A stretch of DNA of 60,093 nucleotides from Clostridia bacterium (GCA_017624735.1 JAGAMK010000025.1:1-60093), one strand, 5' to 3'. Positions 16,602 to 26,252 are shown, counted from the first letter of the stretch. The notes: generated from the sequence alone by a model not told the origin. Made by a program: numbers and translations.

Positions 16602-18698
16602 ATGAAGGCAAAATTATTGTCACTAAATGTTGACAAGAGTATGTCTTTTTCACGTTTTCAGGCACGCTTAGTAAGTAGCCTTAAATCATTTACAGGCGAA
16701 AATTTAATTGCTGATGAGTTTGAAGATATTAGAGATGTGTTTATGGCATTACAAGATGCCTTAGAAAATGATGAATTGATTATTACTGTTGTAGACAGTA
16801 GAAACTATATTAGATATAAGAATGCTTTAATTCAGGCGTTTGGAAATGAAGCAGAGCAAAACTCAGCGGTTTTAAATAAAATTGAGAATGTTACAGAACT
16901 TGATGATAAACGTAAAAAAGCTTTTTCCACTTTCCCCGCAGCAGCAACTGTTTTTGTGTCTGATGATGGATTTTATTCAGGTTTCGGATTGGAAAATGGT
17001 TCTCAATGCGTGTTGTGTCTTCCAATTGATAACAACAGAATTGACAAAATCTTAAGAGATGGTGTAATTCCGTTTTTAAACAATACTTTTGGCTCTCAGG
17101 TTGAAGATAAGGCAGAAACAGAGAATAAGAAGAAACATGCAGAAAAAGTTGAAATTGCTGTAAGTAGAATTTTAAAATCTAATTCTGTTGTTGCAATTAA
17201 CGGAACAAAGAATGCAGAAGTTTTAAAGAGTTGTGGTGACACAGTTAAAGGCTTTAATGATGCTTTTATTTTTACACCACACGTGGAAGATAAGGGTAAC
17301 GTAAATGCAACTGAATATACTGCCCAGCTTGCTAAAGTGAGTCTTGATTTATCTTCAGCAAATATTGGTGCATGTATAAGTGACATTTATAATACAGGCG
17401 AAATTAAATACATTTGTATAGCTGTTGCAAGTGAGCAATCTGCAGTTGTAAGAAAACTTTATATGTCAGAGAATGAAACTGATTATGAGTTTATTGAAAG
17501 CGCAGCACTTGAACTTGTTGAACTTATCGGCGAAAAAGCACTTGGACGACGTAGTGTTGGAATTGAAATAACAGATGAACCTGTTGTTGATAACACAATA
17601 ACAGAAAAGGATAAGAAACCTGTTGGCAAAAAGCCATTGATAGTTCTTGCTATAATTCTTGGTGTTATTGTAGTTATATCAACGGTTTTAGCTGTTATTT
17701 ATAAGACACAAGGGGAAAATGGTGAATTATCAAATCTTTTGAACTCTGTTTTCAATAAGCAGGAAGAACAAACAACCGAACCTACAACGGAGAATACTGA
17801 TAAACCAAATGTTAGTGTTCCTGTTATTAACAATGGTGTTAAATTAAAATTCTCCGACTTTATTGTTCGTGAATATTTATTATCACCATATTCAATGCTT
17901 GTCTCGAAAGACACACCACCTGAGTATATAACAGTGAATGGACAAAAATTGGATGCAAAAGATGCAATTGCAAAAATTGTAACATCTGAAATTGATGTGA
18001 ATGACTATTCTATTGAAGCTGTTAAGGCTCAAGCAGTAGCAGTTTACAGTTCACTTAAATACAGAAATAATGGTTTTGTGATTGATGGGATAGAAATCAG
18101 TGATGTATATCCTGATGAGGTTAAATTAGCTGTTGATTCTGTGTTCGGTGAATACATTGCATATAAAAATAGTGTAGCATTGGCACCTTATCATAGAGTT
18201 TCTGCAAACCAGACACTTGATGTATCTAATCTTTTCCCACATATTAAGAGAGTGAAGGTAGCAGATTATCCTGATGCATCTGCAAAGGATTACAAGACTG
18301 TCAACGAGTATTCTGGTGGAGATGTTAAGGGCTTATTGTTACAATATGATAGTTCAATAAATCTTTCTCATAACCCTGGACAGTGGATTGTTGTTAAAGA
18401 CCATGATGGTGTTATTTCAAATGACATAGGTTATGCAACTACTGTTAGTGTTGGTGGAGTAGATTACGATGGACTAACATTTAGAGCAAAGGTTGTTGGC
18501 GAAGCTCTTTTACCATCACATTGTTTCCAGGTTGAATATAACTCTACACGAGATGTGTTTATTGTTACTACATATGGTCAGGGTTATGGTGTCGGCATGA
18601 GTCTTGCTGGTGCAAAGTTTATGGCAGATAATGGCGATGATTATAAAGAGATTCTTTCGACATATTATGCTGATATAACTATAGTTAAAGAGGGGTAA
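16602..18698 (+). CDS. Membrane protein joining a CinA/MoCF-like domain to a SpoIID-like domain
   Basis: The 698-residue protein has a cytoplasmic N-terminal half (to about 350), a membrane helix ([20 protein letters not shown]) and an outer C-terminal domain. That domain matches SpoIID/Lyt[17 protein letters not shown] includes the Glu equivalent to the catalytic acid of the lytic transglycosylase SpoIID, and [18 protein letters not shown] with EILSTYY ends it. The N-terminal 160 residues resemble the CinA/molybdopterin-binding fold by their [16 protein letters not shown] and LCLPIDNN pattern; this is distant and inferred. SpoIID normally has only an N-terminal helix. GAGAGG fits the ATG at 16602 better than the ATG at 16593. 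Confidence 0.75.
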   Translation: MKAKLLSLNVDKSMSFSRFQARLVSSLKSFTGENLIADEFEDIRDVFMALQDALENDELIITVVDSRNYIRYKNALIQAFGNEAEQNSAVLNKIENVTELDDKRKKAFSTFPAAATVFVSDDGFYSGFGLENGSQCVLCLPIDNNRIDKILRDGVIPFLNNTFGSQVEDKAETENKKKHAEKVEIAVSRILKSNSVVAINGTKNAEVLKSCGDTVKGFNDAFIFTPHVEDKGNVNATEYTAQLAKVSLDLSSANIGACISDIYNTGEIKYICIAVASEQSAVVRKLYMSENETDYEFIESAALELVELIGEKALGRRSVGIEITDEPVVDNTITEKDKKPVGKKPLIVLAIILGVIVVISTVLAVIYKTQGENGELSNLLNSVFNKQEEQTTEPTTENTDKPNVSVPVINNGVKLKFSDFIVREYLLSPYSMLVSKDTPPEYITVNGQKLDAKDAIAKIVTSEIDVNDYSIEAVKAQAVAVYSSLKYRNNGFVIDGIEISDVYPDEVKLAVDSVFGEYIAYKNSVALAPYHRVSANQTLDVSNLFPHIKRVKVADYPDASAKDYKTVNEYSGGDVKGLLLQYDSSINLSHNPGQWIVVKDHDGVISNDIGYATTVSVGGVDYDGLTFRAKVVGEALLPSHCFQVEYNSTRDVFIVTTYGQGYGVGMSLAGAKFMADNGDDYKEILSTYYADITIVKEG

Positions 18699-18703
18699 GT
18701 ATT

Positions 18704-19723
18704 ATGAAAATTTTAGTTACAGGTGGCGCAGGTTTTATTGGTTCACATACATGTGTTGAACTTTTAAATGCAGGTTATGAAATTGTAATTGTTGATAATC
18801 TTTACAATTCAAGTGAAAAATCTCTTGACAGAGTTAAGGAATTAACTGGTAAGGATTTTGCATTTTATCCTTATGATATTCGTGATAAAGAGAATATGAG
18901 AAAGATTTTTGAAGACCATAAAATCGATGCTTGTATTCATTTTGCAGGTCTTAAAGCAGTTGGCGAAAGTTGTAGAGAACCATTGATGTATTATGATAAC
19001 AATATCGGTGGTACATTAGCTCTTTGTGAGGTTATGGCTGAATACGGTTGCAAGAAGATTGTTTTCAGTTCATCTGCAACTGTTTACGGAAACAGCAACA
19101 TTTCACCTCTCAAAGAGGATATGAAAACAGGTGGTACAACTAATCCTTATGGTACAACAAAGTATATGATTGAGATTATTCTCGACGATTTCCATAAGGC
19201 TGATAAAGAATGGGGCGTAACACTTCTTCGTTATTTTAACCCAATCGGTGCTCATAAGAGTGGTAGAATTGGTGAAAATCCAAATGGAATTCCAAACAAC
19301 CTTATGCCTTACATTACACAGGTTGCTATCGGTAAGTTGCCATATCTCAATGTTTTTGGTGATGATTATGACACTCATGACGGTACAGGCGTAAGAGACT
19401 ACATTCACGTTGTTGACTTGGCTCTTGGTCATGTTAAGGCAGTTGAAAAAATTCTTAAAGATGAACCTGCTGTTAACATTTATAACCTTGGCACAGGTAA
19501 CGGATATAGTGTTCTTGATATTGTCAAGGCATTTGAACAGGCATCGGGACAAAAGATTGAGTATAAAATTGCTCCACGTCGTCCTGGCGACCTTGATGTT
19601 TGCTATTCTGATGCGTCAAAAGCATTTAATGAACTTGGATGGAAAGCAGAACGTGAACTCTTAGAAATGTGCGAAGACTCATGGAGATGGCAGAGCAATA
19701 ATCCAAATGGATTTGATGATTAA
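18704..19723 (+). CDS. galE: UDP-glucose 4-epimerase GalE
   Basis: The 339-residue enzyme interconverts UDP-glucose and UDP-galactose (or the N-acetyl forms) using bound NAD. It is an extended short-chain dehydrogenase: [10 protein letters not shown] at residues 7-16 binds [11 protein letters not shown] supplies the catalytic Ser, and YGTTKYM the Tyr-x-x-x-Lys. Motifs [12 protein letters not shown] and [14 protein letters not shown] are typical of GalE. It starts five bases after the previous gene with GAGGGGT upstream, so it probably belongs to the same transcript and could supply sugar nucleotides for surface polymers. Confidence 0.96.
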   Translation: MKILVTGGAGFIGSHTCVELLNAGYEIVIVDNLYNSSEKSLDRVKELTGKDFAFYPYDIRDKENMRKIFEDHKIDACIHFAGLKAVGESCREPLMYYDNNIGGTLALCEVMAEYGCKKIVFSSSATVYGNSNISPLKEDMKTGGTTNPYGTTKYMIEIILDDFHKADKEWGVTLLRYFNPIGAHKSGRIGENPNGIPNNLMPYITQVAIGKLPYLNVFGDDYDTHDGTGVRDYIHVVDLALGHVKAVEKILKDEPAVNIYNLGTGNGYSVLDIVKAFEQASGQKIEYKIAPRRPGDLDVCYSDASKAFNELGWKAERELLEMCEDSWRWQSNNPNGFDD

Positions 19724-19755
19724 AAATTACAGAACAATTTGAAAGGGTGATTATC

Positions 19756-20322
19756 GTGAAAAAAGGTTTAGTTGTTGTTATTGCAATAGTTGCAGTAATT
19801 GCAATTATTGGTGGAAGTTTAGTTTCGACATACAACGGTCTTGTTGATAAACAGGCAAACGTTGAAAATAAAGAAGCACAGATTCAAGTTTATTTACAAC
19901 GTCGTGCAGATTTAATTCCAAACCTTGTTAACACAGTTAAGGCTTATGCAGAACACGAAGAAGGTGTTTATACTGCACTTGCAGAGGCACGTGCAAAACT
20001 TAACTCTGCATCTAACCCTGAAGAATATAATGAAGCAAACGAAAGTTTTGAATCAGCACTTTCAAGACTTTTAGTAGTTGTTGAAAATTATCCTGAACTT
20101 AAAGCTGATAAGAATTTTATAGCATTACAAGACCAACTTGAGGGTACGGAAAATAGACTTTCAACAGCAAGAAAAGATTATAATGATGCTGCAACAGACT
20201 ACAATGCATCAATTAAAAAATTCCCTAATGTGATTTTTGCAGGAATTTTAGGATTTGAAAAAGCAGATTTGTTTGAAGCTTCAAACGAATCACAAACTGT
20301 ACCAACAGTTAATTTTGATTAA
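19756..20322 (+). CDS. LemA family protein
   Basis: The 188-residue protein has one N-terminal membrane helix and a LemA helical-bundle domain with the typical QIQVYLQRRADLIPNLVNTVKAYAEHE. LemA proteins are membrane-bound and very often encoded beside a TPM-domain protein, as here; their function is not established. I place the start at the GTG at 19756, spaced from AAAGGG; an in-frame GTG at 19747 sits directly on that site. Confidence 0.92.
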   Translation: MKKGLVVVIAIVAVIAIIGGSLVSTYNGLVDKQANVENKEAQIQVYLQRRADLIPNLVNTVKAYAEHEEGVYTALAEARAKLNSASNPEEYNEANESFESALSRLLVVVENYPELKADKNFIALQDQLEGTENRLSTARKDYNDAATDYNASIKKFPNVIFAGILGFEKADLFEASNESQTVPTVNFD

Positions 20323-20331
20323 TAAAAAGCT

Positions 20332-21153
20332 ATGAAAAAGATATTTGTAATATTTAGCGTTCTCGTTTTAATACTCTCACTGTCTTTTTCGTCTGTTGCT
20401 GTTGATTTTCCAAAGCCAACCAATGATTTCTTTGTTAACGATTTTGCAAATGTGATTAGTGAAGAAGATGAAGCACAAATCCTGAAAATTGGTGCAGATT
20501 TGTTTGAACAGACAAATGCACAGGTGGTTGTAGTAACGGTTGATTCTTTAGACGGCTACAATGTGGATGAATATGCCTTGGAACTTGGTCGTGAATGGGG
20601 AGTGGGTAGCAAAGAAACAAACAATGGAATAGTTCTTTTACTTTCAGTATCTGACAGGAAAGTAACTATTCAGGTTGGTTATGGTCTTGAGGGATGTGTA
20701 ACCGATGCTAAATCGGGAGAAATTCTTGGTGCTTATGCTATTCCACATTTAAGAAATAACGACTTTTCAACGGGACTTATTGAGGCATATAAAGCAATAA
20801 CTGCAGTTGTCTGTTATGAATATGGCGTTGAGTTAAACCCAGATTACGAAATAGATTATTATCATAATACCTATGATTATGATAGTGATGATGACTTTGG
20901 TGAAGATGTGCTTGGTGGACTTTTTATTGTGATTGCAATTATTGCGGTAGCACTTTTGGTTTTGAACAAATTTTCCGGAGGTAACTCAAATCATGGCGGT
21001 GGCTCCTATCACGGTGGTGGAAGAACCTATCGTGGGAGAACTTATTATGGAGGTTTTTCAGGCGGTTCACGTGGTGGATTCTCCGGCGGTGGTGGAGGCT
21101 TCCGTGGAGGCGGCGGTTCATTCGGTGGCGGCGGTGCATCCAGAGGTTTTTAA
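20332..21153 (+). CDS. TPM-domain protein with Gly/Arg-rich tail (YgcG family)
   Basis: The 273-residue product has a signal peptide (to about residue 22), a TPM domain about 25-165 (FVNDFANVIS, VQVGYGLEGCVTDA, GEILGAYAIPHLR), a membrane helix near 205-212 (IVIAIIAVALLVL), and a cytoplasmic tail of Gly, Ser and Arg repeats (GGGG, SRGGFSGG). TPM proteins have been linked to photosystem repair and acid phosphatase activity in plants; the bacterial role is unknown. The constant partner is LemA, which lies ten bases upstream. No clear ribosome site is seen, so translation may be coupled. Confidence 0.9.
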   Translation: MKKIFVIFSVLVLILSLSFSSVAVDFPKPTNDFFVNDFANVISEEDEAQILKIGADLFEQTNAQVVVVTVDSLDGYNVDEYALELGREWGVGSKETNNGIVLLLSVSDRKVTIQVGYGLEGCVTDAKSGEILGAYAIPHLRNNDFSTGLIEAYKAITAVVCYEYGVELNPDYEIDYYHNTYDYDSDDDFGEDVLGGLFIVIAIIAVALLVLNKFSGGNSNHGGGSYHGGGRTYRGRTYYGGFSGGSRGGFSGGGGGFRGGGGSFGGGGASRGF

Positions 21154-21156
21154 GAT

Positions 21157-21744
21157 ATGAGAGTTTTTGATTTTGATAACACTATTTATGATGGTGAAAG
21201 CATTTTCGATATTTTTCTTTACTTTCTTAAAAAGGACTTTAAGAATATAATCAAATATGCACCAAAATTCATTAAGGATTTTATCAGGTATAAGTTCGAC
21301 AAAATTACTGTTGATGAAGCAATGGAGAGTTACGGTGCTGCCTTTAAAGACTATTGTCAAAAATACGATAATATCTATGCCGAATTTGAAAAGTTCTGGG
21401 ATATTAATCAAAAGAAGTTAAAGAACTTCTATTTTGACATTCAAGATGAAGAAGATATTGTAGTTTCGGGTTGTCCATATTGTCTTTTAAAGATTATTTG
21501 TGATAGAATTGGTATCAAATATTACATAGGCTCTGATATTGACCCGATAAAAGGCGAAATAAACAGTATCTGCTACAAAGAACATAAATTAGATGTTTTC
21601 CGTTCAGTTTATGGTGATGTTGTCATTGATGATTTTTATACCGATTCAATGGCAGATAAGCCTATGATGGATATCTCCAAAAATGTCTTTATGGTTGATG
21701 GTGATAAAATCACTCAAATCAAAAAAGACGGAATTACAATTTAA
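21157..21744 (+). CDS. HAD-superfamily phosphatase (subfamily IB-like)
   Basis: The 195-residue protein has the HAD core: motif I DFDNTIYDGES at residues 4-14 with both catalytic Asp residues, motif II in VVSGCPYC, and motif III/IV in VVIDDFYTDSMADKP. The helical cap after motif I (about 18-85) is the C1 type of phosphoserine phosphatase-like members. Substrate is not evident; related Gram-positive proteins are called haloacid dehalogenase-like hydrolases only. It begins four bases after the TPM gene and is probably translationally coupled to it. The RNase P RNA gene starts a few bases downstream. Confidence 0.85.
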   Translation: MRVFDFDNTIYDGESIFDIFLYFLKKDFKNIIKYAPKFIKDFIRYKFDKITVDEAMESYGAAFKDYCQKYDNIYAEFEKFWDINQKKLKNFYFDIQDEEDIVVSGCPYCLLKIICDRIGIKYYIGSDIDPIKGEINSICYKEHKLDVFRSVYGDVVIDDFYTDSMADKPMMDISKNVFMVDGDKITQIKKDGITI

Positions 21745-21750
21745 TAAAAT

Positions 21751-22077
21751 TGAGTAAATTGGGCAGTTGCGCAAGTTTTACTTGTGAGGAAAGTCCGAGC
21801 ATCATACAGCAGGGTAACGGCTAACGGCCGCCGAGGGTGACCTTAGGGAAAGTGCATAGAGAATAACCGCCGTTCTTAACGGTAAGGGTGGAAAGGCGAG
21901 GTAAGAGCTCACCGGCGTTGCAGAGATGTAACGGCCGAGCAAACCCTACCCGATGCAACATCGACTGGAGTTGTCAGCTGGGCAGATACTTCGACAGATG
22001 GCTTCAGGCACATAGCAATATGTGTCGCAGATAGATAATTGCCTTAAACGACAGAACTCGGCTTACAGGTTTACTCA
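21751..22077 (+). ncRNA. rnpB: RNase P RNA (class A)
   Basis: This is the catalytic RNA that removes 5' leaders from tRNA precursors. The ends pair as P1 (GAGTAAA near 21752 with TTTACTC ending at 22076). The conserved core GAGGAAAGTCCGAGC (21786-21800), the P4-forming ACAGAACTCGGCTTACAG at the 3' end and GGTAAGGGTGGAAAGGCGAGGTAAGAGCTCACCGG-type P9/P10/P11 region (near 21880-21915) are all present. The length of about 327 bases and the layout are those of the ancestral type A RNA rather than the Bacillus type B. A terminator follows directly. Confidence 0.95.
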
Positions 22078-22087
22078 TTTTTATATT

Positions 22088-22115
22088 ATAGGATGCTTCG
22101 GCATCCTATTTTTTA
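22088..22115 (+). terminator. Intrinsic terminator after rnpB
   Basis: ATAGGATGC and GCATCCTAT pair around TTCG, followed by a T run. Confidence 0.93.
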
Positions 22116-22144
22116 TTGACATTTTTATTTTTTGGCATTAAAAT
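22116..22144 (+). promoter_or_regulatory. Promoter for the lipase gene
   Basis: TTGACA (22116-22121) and TAAAAT (22139-22144) are 17 bases apart, just after the rnpB terminator. Confidence 0.75.
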
Positions 22145-22173
22145 GAAAAATATAAAATAGAAAGGGTGATGTT

Positions 22174-23478
22174 ATGAGAAAGGTTATTATAGTAGCACTT
22201 GTGGTTGTTTTATTAATGGTTTCTGCCACTGTACCAGTTTCAGCGTGTGTTGATTCAGGCGATGAACTACAGACAAGACCAGTTAATAAAACAGAATTTG
22301 AAACGGAATATCCCTACATTTTTGTCCATGGTATGGGTGGTTGGGGACCATCAAATAAATTTTACAAATTATCTCCATATTGGGGTGGTGGACTTTCCCT
22401 TTCCGATACCGACATCATTAAAATGCTCAACGAACAAGGTGTTGAAGCCTATGCTGCTGAGGTAGGTCCGTTAAATAGTGCGTGGGACAGAGCTTGTGAA
22501 CTTTATGCTCAGCTTATGGGTACCGTTGTGGATTACGGAGAGGCACATTCAAAAGCTCATAATCACGATAGATACGGTTTTTCTTATGAGGGCAGACCAC
22601 TTATGGGTGAGCCTTGGGATGCAAAGGAAAAAATCAATCTTGTAGGACATTCATTTGGTGGGGAGACAATAAGACTTTTCACATCATTAATGACTTTTGG
22701 CTGTGATGAAGAAATTGCAGCAACAGGCGAAGACACAAGCCCATTTTTTATGGGTGGTAATGATAGTGTTCATTCTTGCATTACACTTTCAAGTCCTCAC
22801 AATGGAACACAAGTGGCAAATATCCTTTATGACCCGGGATATCCTCTTTATGGTGTAGTTTTCCTTTACAATGTTATTGGTTCAACATTGGGTAATGATT
22901 TTCTTGTATTCTCACTTCAAATGAGTCATTTTGGACTTACTCCTGCACAAGGAGAAAAACGTGCTAATATAAATATGAGAAGCGTCACAAGTTACTATTA
23001 TGCAGAGGATAACTGCTACTATGATTTGACAATCAGAGGGGCAAGGGAACTCAACGAAAAGATTAAACTTTCACCAAACACATACTATTACTCATACAGT
23101 ACATCTGCTACTAATGAGATTTATCCTGGTGGACCACAGATTATAAACAAGACAGTTACACCAATTTTCTATATTTCCTCAGGAATGATGCTATTATCCC
23201 ACGGAAAAACCTATGATGGAATTACAATCGAGGGTAATTGGGCAGCCAATGACGGAATTGTTCCACTTGCAAGTGCGCTATATCCTGAATGTGATGCGGA
23301 AACAGCAAAAAGTTACGAAGAAAGCATAGCGAATGGTGAAATCATAGAACCTGGTAGATGGTATTATATGGAAACTATGGAAGGTACTGACCATTTTGAT
23401 TTCTGTGGCACAAGGGATTACCCAACAACCTATGATGACTTTTATTTTTCAGTGATAGAAGTAGCAAATAGTAGATAA
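22174..23478 (+). CDS. Secreted lipase, family I.5-like alpha/beta hydrolase
   Basis: The 434-residue product has a signal peptide (MRKVIIVALVVVLL, cut near VSAC). The mature part resembles Staphylococcus/Geobacillus lipases: the oxyanion strand YIFVHGMGGWG near residue 48, the VDYGEAHSKAHNHDRYG segment that in that family precedes the active site, the nucleophile Ser in GHSFGGE near residue 162, Asp in ANDGIVPLASALYP and His in GTDHFDFCG. The Asp and His residues around HSFGG also match the family's zinc site region. The expected reaction is ester hydrolysis of acylglycerols outside the cell. The ATG follows AAAGGGTGAT. Confidence 0.9.
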   Translation: MRKVIIVALVVVLLMVSATVPVSACVDSGDELQTRPVNKTEFETEYPYIFVHGMGGWGPSNKFYKLSPYWGGGLSLSDTDIIKMLNEQGVEAYAAEVGPLNSAWDRACELYAQLMGTVVDYGEAHSKAHNHDRYGFSYEGRPLMGEPWDAKEKINLVGHSFGGETIRLFTSLMTFGCDEEIAATGEDTSPFFMGGNDSVHSCITLSSPHNGTQVANILYDPGYPLYGVVFLYNVIGSTLGNDFLVFSLQMSHFGLTPAQGEKRANINMRSVTSYYYAEDNCYYDLTIRGARELNEKIKLSPNTYYYSYSTSATNEIYPGGPQIINKTVTPIFYISSGMMLLSHGKTYDGITIEGNWAANDGIVPLASALYPECDAETAKSYEESIANGEIIEPGRWYYMETMEGTDHFDFCGTRDYPTTYDDFYFSVIEVANSR

Positions 23479-23483
23479 AAACT

Positions 23484-23511
23484 AAAAGGACTGTTTTTAA
23501 CAGTCCTTTTA
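23484..23511 (+). terminator. Intrinsic terminator after the lipase gene
   Basis: AAAAGGACTG and CAGTCCTTTT pair around TTTTTAA. Confidence 0.88.
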
Positions 23512-23554
23512 ACATATTATTTACAAGACCATATAATATGTTGAGGTGTTTTTT

Positions 23555-23899
23555 ATGTTTGACGCATTTGTATGGTCCGTTTTTGTGTTCTTGATATTGT
23601 TAGGAACAGTTGCTTTTTGCTACATAATTATGTTAAAATTGTTATTACAAAAAAGTGATAGGAATTACTATATTTTTATTCCATGCAACCAAAATACAAC
23701 TAAAATTCGAGAAAAAGCATATTCAACACGTTTGAAATTAAGTTTGTTGGGCGAGGATTTGTATGGCAAAGTAGTAATTCTTGATTGTGGAATTACAGAC
23801 AAAGAAAAAGAAGAGATTACAGAAATTTCTAAAGAATACAACGGAATTTATTGTATTAGACATGAAGATATAAAGGAATTTTTTGATGGAAGAATTTGA
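23555..23899 (+). CDS. Small membrane protein upstream of recD2
   Basis: The 114-residue protein has one N-terminal membrane helix (about residues 5-30) and a soluble domain of about 80 residues with strands YIFIPCNQ, KVVILDCGI and GIYCIRHEDI. I do not recognise a family; the pattern suggests a small Rossmann-like fold. The ATG at 23555 follows GAGGTG. The gene overlaps recD2 by 14 bases, so the two are translationally coupled and probably made together, but no functional link is evident. Confidence 0.78.
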   Translation: MFDAFVWSVFVFLILLGTVAFCYIIMLKLLLQKSDRNYYIFIPCNQNTTKIREKAYSTRLKLSLLGEDLYGKVVILDCGITDKEKEEITEISKEYNGIYCIRHEDIKEFFDGRI

Positions 23900-26087
23900 A
23901 ACAAAAACCAAGTTAAAAGGCATAGTGACCGATATTACATTTCGTAACGACACAAATGGCTATACCGTTTTTGAAATTGATACCGGTGAAGAAGAAATCA
24001 CCGTTGTCGGCACTGTTGCAGATATAAAAATGAGTGACAGAGTTGAACTTGTAGGTGACTATGTTTACCATTCTGTTTACGGAAGGCAGTTTAAAGCTGA
24101 ATTCTGTACAGCGCTTATGCCTGAAACTGTTGAAGACCTTTATCATTATCTTGCTAGTGGTGTTGTTAAGGGAGTAAGAGAATCAACTGCCCTTAAAATT
24201 ATTGACAAATTCGGCGAGAATACTTTTTACATTATGGAAAATGAACCTGAAAGACTTGCAGAAATAAAGGGTATTTCTCTTGAAAAAGCGAATAAAATCG
24301 GTAAAGAATATAAAAAACAATGTTCAACAAGAGCATTGATAATTAGCCTTTCAAAGTATGGCCTTAATACAAGTGAATGTCTTATGGCTTTCGACAAATT
24401 GGGTAATAATGCAGTTGAGATTATTGAACAAAACCCGTACATTCTTTGCGAAGGCGAGTCAAAGATTTCTTTTGAAAGAGCCGAGCAGATTGCTGAATTT
24501 CTGCCACAAAAACCTGACTCAAAGCATAGAGTTGAGGCAGGTGTGCTCTATGTTATAAGACATAATTACAGTAATGGTCATACCTGTTTGCCTCTTGAAA
24601 AGATTTACAAACCATCGTCTGAATTATTAAGCGAAGGCAGAGAAATAATCGAAATTGCAGTAGATAATCTTATACAGACCAAAAGAGTGGTTGTTGAGAA
24701 AATAGGGAATAAAGATTTTGTTTTCTTGCCGGAGGCATATAATGCAGAAAAGAATATTGCAAGAAGATTAAGTGTTTTACTTAAATTCCCACCTGAAAAC
24801 CCAATTGATGTCGTGTCTCAAATAGATAAAATCGAAAAGTCTTGTAGTATTCAATATGCCGAATTACAGAAAAAAGCCATAATTACTGCAGTGAATAAGG
24901 GTGTGTTGATTTTAACAGGTGGACCGGGTACTGGTAAAACCACAACTTTAAACGGTATTATCAATATGTTTGATAAGGATTTTCTCAAAATTGCTCTTTG
25001 TGCACCGACAGGTCGTGCAGCACAGAGAATGACTGAAGCAACAGGCAGAACAGCTACCACAATACATAGATTACTTGAGGTCGAATGGGCGGAAAACAAC
25101 AGACCTGAATTCAGGCGTAATCTTCGTAATCCGCTTGATTATCAAGCAATTATTGTCGATGAAATGTCAATGGTTGATGTATTCCTTTTTTCAAGCCTTT
25201 TAGATGCTTTGCCATTTGGTTGTAGGCTTATTATGGTAGGGGACAGTGACCAGTTACCTTCAGTAAGTCCAGGTAATGTGTTGAAAGATTTAATCGACAC
25301 AGGTCTTCTTCCTGTTGTTCAGTTAAAGGAAATATTCCGTCAATCTCTTGAAAGTAATATCGTTCGTAATGCCCACGCAATAGTAAATGGGGAACAGATA
25401 GAAACAGATTTTAAAGATGGTGATTTCTATCTCTTACAACGTCATTTTCCACTTGATGCGGTAAGAACAATAAAGGAATTATGTATTAAGAGATTGCCCG
25501 ATGCTTATGGACTTGACCCGACAACACAAATTCAGGTGCTTTGCCCATCAAAAAAAGGTGAGACTGGTACATTTAATCTAAATCAAATCCTACAAGAAAA
25601 TATAAACCCACCATCTAAGGAAAAACGTGAACATAATACAGATTACCGTATTTTCCGTGAAGGCGATAAGGTTATGCAAACCAAGAATAATTATAATATT
25701 CATTGGGAATCCGACAATGAAGAAGGGGATGGCATCTTTAATGGTGATATAGGTTTTATTGAAACCATTGATATGCGACATGATGCAATAATTATTGACT
25801 TTGCAGGTAAAAGGGCAACATATTCAAAGGAGCAATTGCAGGAAATTGAACTTGCTTATGCTGTGACTGTGCATAAGAGTCAGGGTAGCGAATTTGATGC
25901 AGTTGTTATGCCTGTTATTTCTGTAAATAGCAGACTTTGTTATAGAAATCTTCTCTATACTGCCGTAACAAGAGCAAAAAAGATGCTAATTCTTGTTGGA
26001 ACAACAGGTTGTATTCATAGTATGATTGAAAACAACAAAACACAATTAAGGTATTCTGCTCTCAAACATTTTATGCTTGACAATTGA
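23886..26087 (+). CDS. recD2: ATP-dependent DNA helicase RecD2
   Basis: The 733-residue protein is a 5'-to-3' superfamily 1B helicase of the RecD2/RecD-TraA family found in bacteria without RecBC. An N-terminal OB-like domain (about 1-90) is followed by helix-hairpin-helix repeats (about 95-210), Walker A GGPGTGKTTT near residue 347, Walker B VDEMSMVD, QLPSVSPGN, and a C-terminal UvrD-like domain with VTVHKSQGSEFDAV and YTAVTRAK. It acts in DNA repair and at stalled forks. The real start is the ATG at 23886; a TTG directly upstream is also in frame. The thiT promoter overlaps its last codons. Confidence 0.95.
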   Translation: MEEFETKTKLKGIVTDITFRNDTNGYTVFEIDTGEEEITVVGTVADIKMSDRVELVGDYVYHSVYGRQFKAEFCTALMPETVEDLYHYLASGVVKGVRESTALKIIDKFGENTFYIMENEPERLAEIKGISLEKANKIGKEYKKQCSTRALIISLSKYGLNTSECLMAFDKLGNNAVEIIEQNPYILCEGESKISFERAEQIAEFLPQKPDSKHRVEAGVLYVIRHNYSNGHTCLPLEKIYKPSSELLSEGREIIEIAVDNLIQTKRVVVEKIGNKDFVFLPEAYNAEKNIARRLSVLLKFPPENPIDVVSQIDKIEKSCSIQYAELQKKAIITAVNKGVLILTGGPGTGKTTTLNGIINMFDKDFLKIALCAPTGRAAQRMTEATGRTATTIHRLLEVEWAENNRPEFRRNLRNPLDYQAIIVDEMSMVDVFLFSSLLDALPFGCRLIMVGDSDQLPSVSPGNVLKDLIDTGLLPVVQLKEIFRQSLESNIVRNAHAIVNGEQIETDFKDGDFYLLQRHFPLDAVRTIKELCIKRLPDAYGLDPTTQIQVLCPSKKGETGTFNLNQILQENINPPSKEKREHNTDYRIFREGDKVMQTKNNYNIHWESDNEEGDGIFNGDIGFIETIDMRHDAIIIDFAGKRATYSKEQLQEIELAYAVTVHKSQGSEFDAVVMPVISVNSRLCYRNLLYTAVTRAKKMLILVGTTGCIHSMIENNKTQLRYSALKHFMLDN

Positions 26088-26104
26088 TTTTGTGGGTGTA
26101 TAAT
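26077..26104 (+). promoter_or_regulatory. Consensus promoter for thiT inside the end of recD2
   Basis: TTGACA (26077-26082) and TATAAT (26099-26104), both perfect consensus with a 16-base spacer, overlap the recD2 stop codon. Transcription should start near 26111, just before the riboswitch. Confidence 0.85.
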
Positions 26105-26119
26105 GTAATCAGCCAAGTA

Positions 26120-26215
26120 AATAGTATGGGTGCTGACGGTAAGTCGGCTGAGATTGAGGTTAATCCACCTCTGACCATTGAACCTGATACGGATAATGCC
26201 GGCGTAGGAAATTTT
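26120..26215 (+). promoter_or_regulatory. TPP (THI-element) riboswitch
   Basis: The conserved core is present in order: GGGTGC near 26128, CTGAGAT near 26148, ACC-TTGAACCTGAT near 26174-26189 and TAATGCCGGCGTAGGAA near 26194-26210. The aptamer binds thiamine pyrophosphate. It stands before thiT and is followed at once by a terminator, so TPP should lower transcription into the transporter gene. Confidence 0.95.
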
Positions 26216-26217
26216 CA

Positions 26218-26252
26218 TTCAGCCTTGCGGTATTCCTTGGCTGAATTTTTTT
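26218..26252 (+). terminator. Riboswitch-controlled intrinsic terminator
   Basis: TTCAGCC (26218-26224) pairs with GGCTGAA (26239-26245), followed by seven T. Its 3' strand, within CTTGGCT (26236-26242), can instead pair with AGCCAAG at the predicted 5' end of the transcript (26111-26117). Confidence 0.88.
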
